Part shown: piece by piece, positions 58,584 through 64,000 of the stretch
How the letters are laid out: the number at the start of each line of letters is the position of its first letter
Numbering within the stretch: position 1 is the first letter of the stretch
Assembly (NCBI RefSeq): GCF_030867145.1
Contig: NC_134436.1
Location: 4,526,001-4,590,000 of the forward strand
Origin: Opisthocomus hoazin
Taxonomy: Eukaryota; Chordata; Aves; Opisthocomiformes; Opisthocomidae
Reading direction: 5' to 3'
DNA length: 64,000 nucleotides
Notes under the pieces: model-generated
What the model was told of the DNA's origin: nothing
Databases searched by the model: none
The model's input: the letters and a program-made list of their open reading frames with translations, nothing else
Program-made: the position numbers and the translations under genes

Positions 58584-60944
58584 GCGGCCTGAACTGCAGA
58601 GAGACCAGGACTGGAACCTGCCTGAAATGTCCCTAATGTCACCCACGGGACAAGCAGCACCCGACCCTGCTGCAGAAACATCGGCCGCCACCCGACCTGT
58701 CCGAAACACAAGCAGCTTGGAGTACAGCAGCACAGACCTTCAGAGAACACCTGAATGGTCTCCTGCACACCTGGTTAACGCTGTCCCTGGAGGAAACCCT
58801 TTGTCAGGCTCCCAAGTCCTACGGACACCTCAAACTACGAAACTTTGTTAAGTAAATATAATTAGGGCATGCACAAAAACAGCCTGCACCTTCACAATCA
58901 AAAGGAGAGGGGAAACACGAAGCAGATGCTTCCAGTGCCAGCAGCAGAGCAAGGAGCTGCTCATAAAAAAAAGCAGAGTAAAACGGCCTTAAGGAGAAGT
59001 CTTGCTGTCCCCGCAGCTGGTGCCACCACCCAGGCAGGTCCCGGCCGTGCACTTCAGCAGCCAGAAGAGTCAGGGCTGGTCCTGGGGCAAAGCACCAACC
59101 AACACCTTTTGTGTTTCTGTAACTACAGGTGCTGCAGAGCTGATCCAGAGCACACAAGTGTCTGCGCATCTCCAGAAACTGCAGCCTCTGGCAGGCCAGC
59201 CTGCCTTCTTGGGGACAGTCTGACTGCAGGGGACAACCACGATGTGCCACCACTCCATCCCACCCTCAGTCTGTTCCCAGAATACCCATAGGGCCTGCAC
59301 AGCCCTTACTGCTCCTACAGCCGCTCTGAACCCCAGAAATTCTTCAGGGAGACCTTCTGCTCCCATCACATCCCTCTTGCATTGCCCAGACCTCAAGGAG
59401 GAAACTGAACCTGCTCCATGGTGCCTGCCTGCTAAAGGCAAAACCCCAGAAGCTTAAAGGAAGGAGGGAAACACGGTTTTAAAGCAGAATAACCTGGAGA
59501 AATTAAGCCAGCGGGAGAAAGCACCCAACCAGGTCAAACCCAAGCTCCTTCTCCAGAGAGCCCTGCCCGCAGCAGAAGTGGGGCAGAGACCAGGGCGGCT
59601 CTGGAGAACAAACAGCTCACCCAGACCCACCACCGAAGCAGGTGATGAGAACTTGTCCCGAGGGTCGTCACCCGCCACGTTGTCCCTTCGCTCAGCACAA
59701 AGTGAGGGAGACAAATTTAACACCCTTTCCCACTCCCCAAACCCTCACTCCCTACAAGATCAGGCAAGGGGAGAAGACGGCACCACGATGGCCACGCTGC
59801 ACCTTAGCCCGGGAGTGGGACACCCAGTCCGGGCTGTGCGAGTGCCTGAAGAGGCAGCGGGCAATCCTCCCGGTCCCCTTGTCCTCCCAGGGGTGGAGAA
59901 GGTCGGGAACATGGTGTAGGAAGGTGAAAGCCAGGCGGGGCCAGGCAGCACACCCCAAAATCTGCTCCTGCCAGTGTCTGCAGGTGCTGGCTGCAGCTCC
60001 CTCTGCTCAGACCAACAGGCTGGGTGTCCTCTGCGCGGGAAACCAGGCTGAGGAGAGCACCCAATGCATGTAAATCAATCCTCATAACTGGGCTTGAAAA
60101 TCAGCAGCAACAGCATTTCCAGCTCTCTTCCTGAAGGTCTGACAGCGCATTTAGGCCAGGCTGCCCTTAACAGCCCCTGAAATGTCAGGTATGAGCATCT
60201 GGTCACAGCAGGGCACAAGGTAAAAGCAGCCACTGGCCTGCCCAGGCGCCAGCGCCTGGTCCCAGGAGCAGGGTTTGGTACAGAAATGCTTCCCCCACTT
60301 CAGAAACCCTGTCCTCACCTCCCCTCACTCCAGCTGTGGGCCCTGGCACAGGGTCTCCCCCCTCACTGCTCTCTCACGCCGAATACATTCAGCAGCGCTG
60401 CACCCCGGGTTTGCTCTGGGGAACCAAGAGGAGGGAAACTGAGCCAGGATGGAGCTGCAAAGGCCCCGGCCCAACGCAGCTGAAGGCAGGGCAAGAATCC
60501 ACATAGACAGTCCCATTAATTACAGAACCAAATCACAGGGCAGAGCCCCTGAGCAACAGGGATTTTCCCTTCCTGATTTCCCACCCACGCATGTGGATGC
60601 ACACACCTTCCCCCAGCTTACCCTGCACCGCCTGCGGAAAAGCCCGAGGGCCGGGAAACGCTGCAGTGGGTTAACTAACTCTGGGTTGCTGTGTTTTGGG
60701 GCTGGGAAGGGGCCCAAGGCCTGGCACAGCTCCCAGCGTGGGGGGCACAAGCCCACCCCAGCACCTTCCCACGCCGCCCTCGGCTCCAGTTCGCTCTGGC
60801 TCAGCAGCACTGGGCAGAGCAGCAGCAGTGCCTCGCCTGCAGCTGATGCTGAGCCCGATCAAGTAAAGCTGTGCTTGGAAATGAAGGGAGGTTTTAACAG
60901 GCACAGACAGCAACGGGAGCTTGTGATGGCTGCTAAGGCAGGGC
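58584..60944. other. Spacer between the two duplicated segments
   Basis: Unique GC-rich sequence of 2.36 kb. I see no repeat, DIAPH1 exon relic or recognisable open frame in it. Confidence 0.6.
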
Positions 60945-62017
60945 GCTTATAAGAAAGATGGAGAGGGACTTTTCACCATGGCCTCTCCTGACAGAACAAG
61001 GGGCAAGGGTTCTAAAGTGAAAATAGGGAGGTGTAGGTTGGACAGAAGGAAGAAAAGTTTTACTATGAGGGTGGTGCAACACTGGAACATGTTGCCCAGA
61101 GAAGCTGTGGGAGCTCCAGCCCTGGAATCGATCAAGATCACGTTGGACAAAGCCTTGAGCAACCTCACCTCATAGAAAATATCCCTGCCCATCGGCAGGG
61201 GAGTTAGAGGGGGTGATGTTTGAAGATCCCTCCAAATCAAACCCCTCTATGCTCTCTCCATATTGCCACCTCCTGCCTCTCTAGATTACACCTACCAGAA
61301 AATAACACAGATGAATACAGAACGAACTTTACCCACAGGCTGTTTAACATGGAAAACAACCCAATACAGAAAATGACTGCATGCTCTGGAGTGAAACATC
61401 TGAAGCAGCACACCCGAGCACAAAGCACCCGGGCTGCACGGTGTTACCAACACAGCAATGCCAAGCTCTGCCCCAGGCCACAGCTCAGCTCAGCGGGGCT
61501 GGACCATGCAAAGGGTCACATAAAACAGGAATGGAAATCAACTGCTTGTGAAGAATCACAAAACTCAGCGAAAGAACACAAATTGCTCCCAAGGAGGCAA
61601 TCTCTGGGTGACAGGGCTGTTCTGCCGTTGGACTCAGTGCAGAGAACGGGCAGTGCCAGCCTGGCCACAGCTCTGGCCACCGAGCTGCCCACACTTGTGG
61701 GGCCAGAGGAGTTGCTGGGCCAGCGTGGAAGCTCACGCAGGGAAGGCACAGAGCAAAGGCAAACGCTGCTCCTCCGCAGCCTGGTGACAGGCACGGCAGA
61801 AACCGGCCTCTGACGGGCTCTGCAGGTGCCCGCACCCCAGACCTCTCCGACAGCACAGCCAGGACTCTGCTCCCCAAAACCCCACACGCAGGACTGCAGC
61901 TCCCTCCGCCAGGCCCCGCAGCAGGGCTGTACACACAGGCTGCAGCGGGGACACGCAGCCTCCGCGCAAAGCCAAGAGATCCAAGTGCCACCTGGTGCCC
62001 AACAGCAGCTCTGCACC
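60945..62017 (+). repeat. Direct segmental duplication, copy B (1,073 bp)
   Basis: Second copy of 57,518-58,583. It carries only the CR1 tail (60,945-61,250), starting mid-element, while copy A has the whole 1-kb CR1. Copy A is therefore the likely source and B the derived insertion. Indels versus A include GAGG in the CR1 part, GATTA near 61,284 and one C near 61,840. Confidence 0.95.
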
Positions 62018-62787
62018 CATAAAGCACCAAACAGCCACCATACGCTTTAGGGAAGAACAGATTTCTCTGATTAACAGGCATTTCTCTTTCCCTGTTCAAG
62101 AAGAAAAGCTTAAAGGCATGGGACTTCTCCCCTTCCACCTTTTAAAGGAACATAAAGTTGGGGATGTCTGTGTATGTCACCTTTCAAGCCCTCCTATTCA
62201 TCCTTCTCTCTTGCACAGCCTTGTGGCTTGCCCCAAGTGCTGGGACATAACACAGTCTCAAACCCCGTCTTCAGGGCAGGGGCAAGTCCCCTCCAAAGGG
62301 CAGGGCCTGAGCTGTAGGCAGAGGGAAAGGCAGGAGATCCCTCCTTCCCCTCATAGCTAAAGAGGACTTTGTCATCTGGAGGGGCCTCCAGGTCTTGACG
62401 AGACCTTTACTAAGGACTGCCAGCTTAAGCCAGCTTACACAGGAGAGACACCTCAGGTCAATGTTGAAGACCTTCCAGTCCACCAGAGCCTTCACAGGTG
62501 GCAGAGGAAAGCACTTGCCAGCATGCTGCAAGCCAGGCCTCCCGCATGGTTCCTAGAAGACCAAGCAGTTCAGGTCCCTGCGTGCTCTGCCCTGCCCTCT
62601 CTGCATGCAAAGGCAAAGATGAAATCACCTCCTTCTACAGAAAATTGTCTTTTCTATAGACTACAGAAAGCAGGGCCATGAAACCCCTCAGCCAGGGTGA
62701 TGTGAGGAGATGAGACACACGGGAAGAGAGGAACTTGCTGGGGTGAAAGAACAAGGTGTAAGCTGGCCTTTAAAATGTAGGTCCTAC
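62018..62787 (-). other. Intronic sequence downstream of the FH1 relic
   Basis: Unique sequence between copy B of the duplication and the FH1 exon donor. No repeat or exon recognised; a minus-strand open frame at 62,271-62,531 has no recognisable family. Confidence 0.5.
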
Positions 62788-63090
62788 CTTAGTCGATGTG
62801 GTCTTTGCTGTTGTATGGCTGACTGAGAATCTTTGGAGACGATCCCCATGGAAGCAGTGGAGATGCACAGGCTCCCCCGAGCCAAGGGCAGGAGGGGGGA
62901 TACCTATTCCTGGTGGAGGCAGTGGGATGCCAGAACAACCTAGGCACAGAGGAGCCAATGGGATGTCTCTAGAAACAGTCCCTGGTAGCGGATGGGTGGT
63001 GGTGGCTGGATGTTCCCTGCAGTGCCTGGAGGTGAAGCTGCAGCCAGGGAAGAGCCTGAAGCTATTTCTCTCATCTTCCAGCCTCTCCAT
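62788..63090 (-). pseudogene. DIAPH1: DIAPH1 relic, FH1 proline-rich exon
   Basis: Acceptor TTGTTTCTGCTTCAG and donor AAG|GTAGGAC are both good; the exon is 303 nt and open in one frame. It starts MERLEDERNSF (end of the coiled coil), then a shrunken proline-rich part with PLPGTVSRDIPLAPL and SGIPLPPPGIGIPPP. The latter matches PGIPPPPPGMGVPPP near the end of mammalian FH1. The last part fits better in a second frame (AIQQQRPHR for VQLRRPNWSK), so a frameshift lies near the end. Mammalian FH1 has about ten or more proline blocks that recruit profilin-actin; here only two or three remain, none with five consecutive prolines. Confidence 0.78.
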
Positions 63091-63913
63091 CTGAAGCAGA
63101 AACAAGAACATGGCAGTGGTTAGTTCATGCTCAGTTACCCAGAGCAAACAGGGTACCACCCTGAAGCATCTCCCAAACGATCGATCAGGCCTATCTCAAA
63201 TCCCCATCCTTCCTCTCACAAGATGCTACCAACTGCCCTTGTCAATGAAAAATGAGCAGAAGGCAGCAAAGTAACAGGTGAACTGTTTGATCATTTGGTG
63301 ACTTAAAGTCCTCCTCCCATGAGGGGAAAAGATGCATTCCTGCAGCAGGGTGACCTCAGAAGAGCTGTGGTGAACAAACTACAGCAGGAAGCACAGTAGT
63401 GAAGTAGAGTCTGCTCCCAACCCCGAGCGTCAGTGGCTGAATATCAAAGTGCTAGAGACACACAGCGTAGCACAGAAAGAAAACTCCAATTCTCTGTTTG
63501 GACTATTTGCTGGTCCTAGTGCCAGTGAGAGTAAAAAGGGGTGAACGTCTGGATCTGCAGGACAGCCCGAGCCTGTGCTCTGCTGGTGGTGCATCCACAC
63601 CATGGTCAGCCCGTAGCCCTCGCTGTCTGGCACCTCAGAGACCCTGCCAAAACTTTGCTTGTGCTGCATGACCCCTTTTCTTCAGGCGCCCTCCTCTCCT
63701 CTCTCAGCTTTTGACCTGACACTGGCATCAGACAGGACAAGCCTGGTGAGATGAAACCTATTGCTCACAGTATCCAGTATCTCAGAAAGGAGAGGCGTCC
63801 CCTGGTCAGCTTACTCCTCCCTCGTGATGGGGAAGAGGTGCAGAGCTGGAGCTGCCGTAACCAACTGTCCAGTCCCAAACAGCACAAGAACTGCAGCAAA
63901 ATTAGTTGAATGT
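63091..63913 (-). other. Sequence upstream of the FH1 relic
   Basis: Would be the intron before FH1 and perhaps a coiled-coil exon. A minus-strand stretch near 63,650-63,720 reads QKLREERRAPEEKGS after an AG, which has coiled-coil-like composition, but I cannot match it to DIAPH1. No repeat until the CR1 at 63,914. Confidence 0.4.
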
Positions 63914-64000
63914 TTAGAATCATAGAATCATTTAGGTTGGAAAAGACCTTTAAGATCATTAAGTCCAGTCATAAACCTAACACTGCCAATTCTACCACTA
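63914..64000 (-). mobile_element. CR1 3' end, cut by the window edge
   Basis: TAGAATCATAGAATCATTTAGG with GGAAAAGACCTTTAAGATCA is the reverse complement of an avian CR1 3' end, continuing beyond 64,000. Same subfamily as the copy at 7,477. Confidence 0.95.

Larger units (their letters stand above)
29960..63090 (-). pseudogene. DIAPH1: DIAPH1-like formin, decayed multi-exon gene (overall span)
   Basis: Exon relics of a diaphanous-related formin lie on the minus strand in the correct order, from FH1 to the C-terminus. Intact DIAPH1 is a Rho-activated cytosolic protein that nucleates and elongates actin filaments (FH1 binds profilin-actin, FH2 caps and elongates barbed ends). Next to PCDHG on the opposite strand is the DIAPH1 position in other vertebrates, which favours DIAPH1 over DIAPH2 or DIAPH3. 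Most relics show at least one disabling change: in-frame stops, a 5-nt deletion, a 1-nt insertion, a lost donor. Several splice sites are still canonical. Introns are present, so it is not a processed copy. N-terminal GTPase-binding exons would lie beyond 64,000. It could be a lost DIAPH1 or a dead tandem duplicate. Individual relics are listed separately. Confidence 0.82.

Overview
This is bird nuclear DNA. It is GC-rich and intron-rich, and its dominant repeats are CR1 retrotransposon copies with the avian-type 3' end (CATAGAATCATTTAGGTTGG at 63,917 and its reverse complement elsewhere). The recognisable genes place it at the 3' end of the clustered protocadherin gamma locus, next to where DIAPH1 lies in other vertebrates (human 5q31 order: PCDHG, then DIAPH1 on the opposite strand).

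Left third (1-22,890, plus strand): the three constant exons shared by all protocadherin gamma transcripts lie at 81-139, 15,552-15,640 and 20,455-20,681. Together they encode the usual 124-residue gamma constant cytoplasmic tail ending in a lysine-rich stretch. A 2.2-kb 3' UTR follows, ending at a poly(A) signal at 22,867. The two introns (15.4 and 4.8 kb) hold CR1 copies, small tandem repeats and candidate regulatory elements but no other gene I can support.

Middle (22,890-29,960): intergenic, GC-rich, with a CpG-rich patch, a 30/31-bp minisatellite and homopolymer C runs.

Right half (about 29,960-63,090, minus strand): a decayed, multi-exon copy of the formin DIAPH1. Exon relics lie in the correct order from the proline-rich FH1 exon (62,788-63,090), through most of FH2 (49,380 to 43,026), to a terminal exon with a stop at the family position (31,847). 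Several relics keep good splice sites, but the reading frame is broken repeatedly by nonsense codons, frameshifts and lost splice sites. Because the introns are present it is not a retrocopy. It is either a lineage-specific loss of DIAPH1 at its ancestral site or a dead tandem duplicate.

The most striking non-coding signal is a pair of about 135-bp elements in inverted orientation 31 kb apart: 17,175-17,307 in PCDHG intron 2 and 48,327-48,466 inside the DIAPH1 relic. They share blocks identical over 15 and 16 bp. A recent direct duplication of about 1.07 kb (57,518-58,583 and 60,945-62,017) lies in the FH1-to-FH2 interval. I see no tRNA, rRNA, CRISPR or viral genes.
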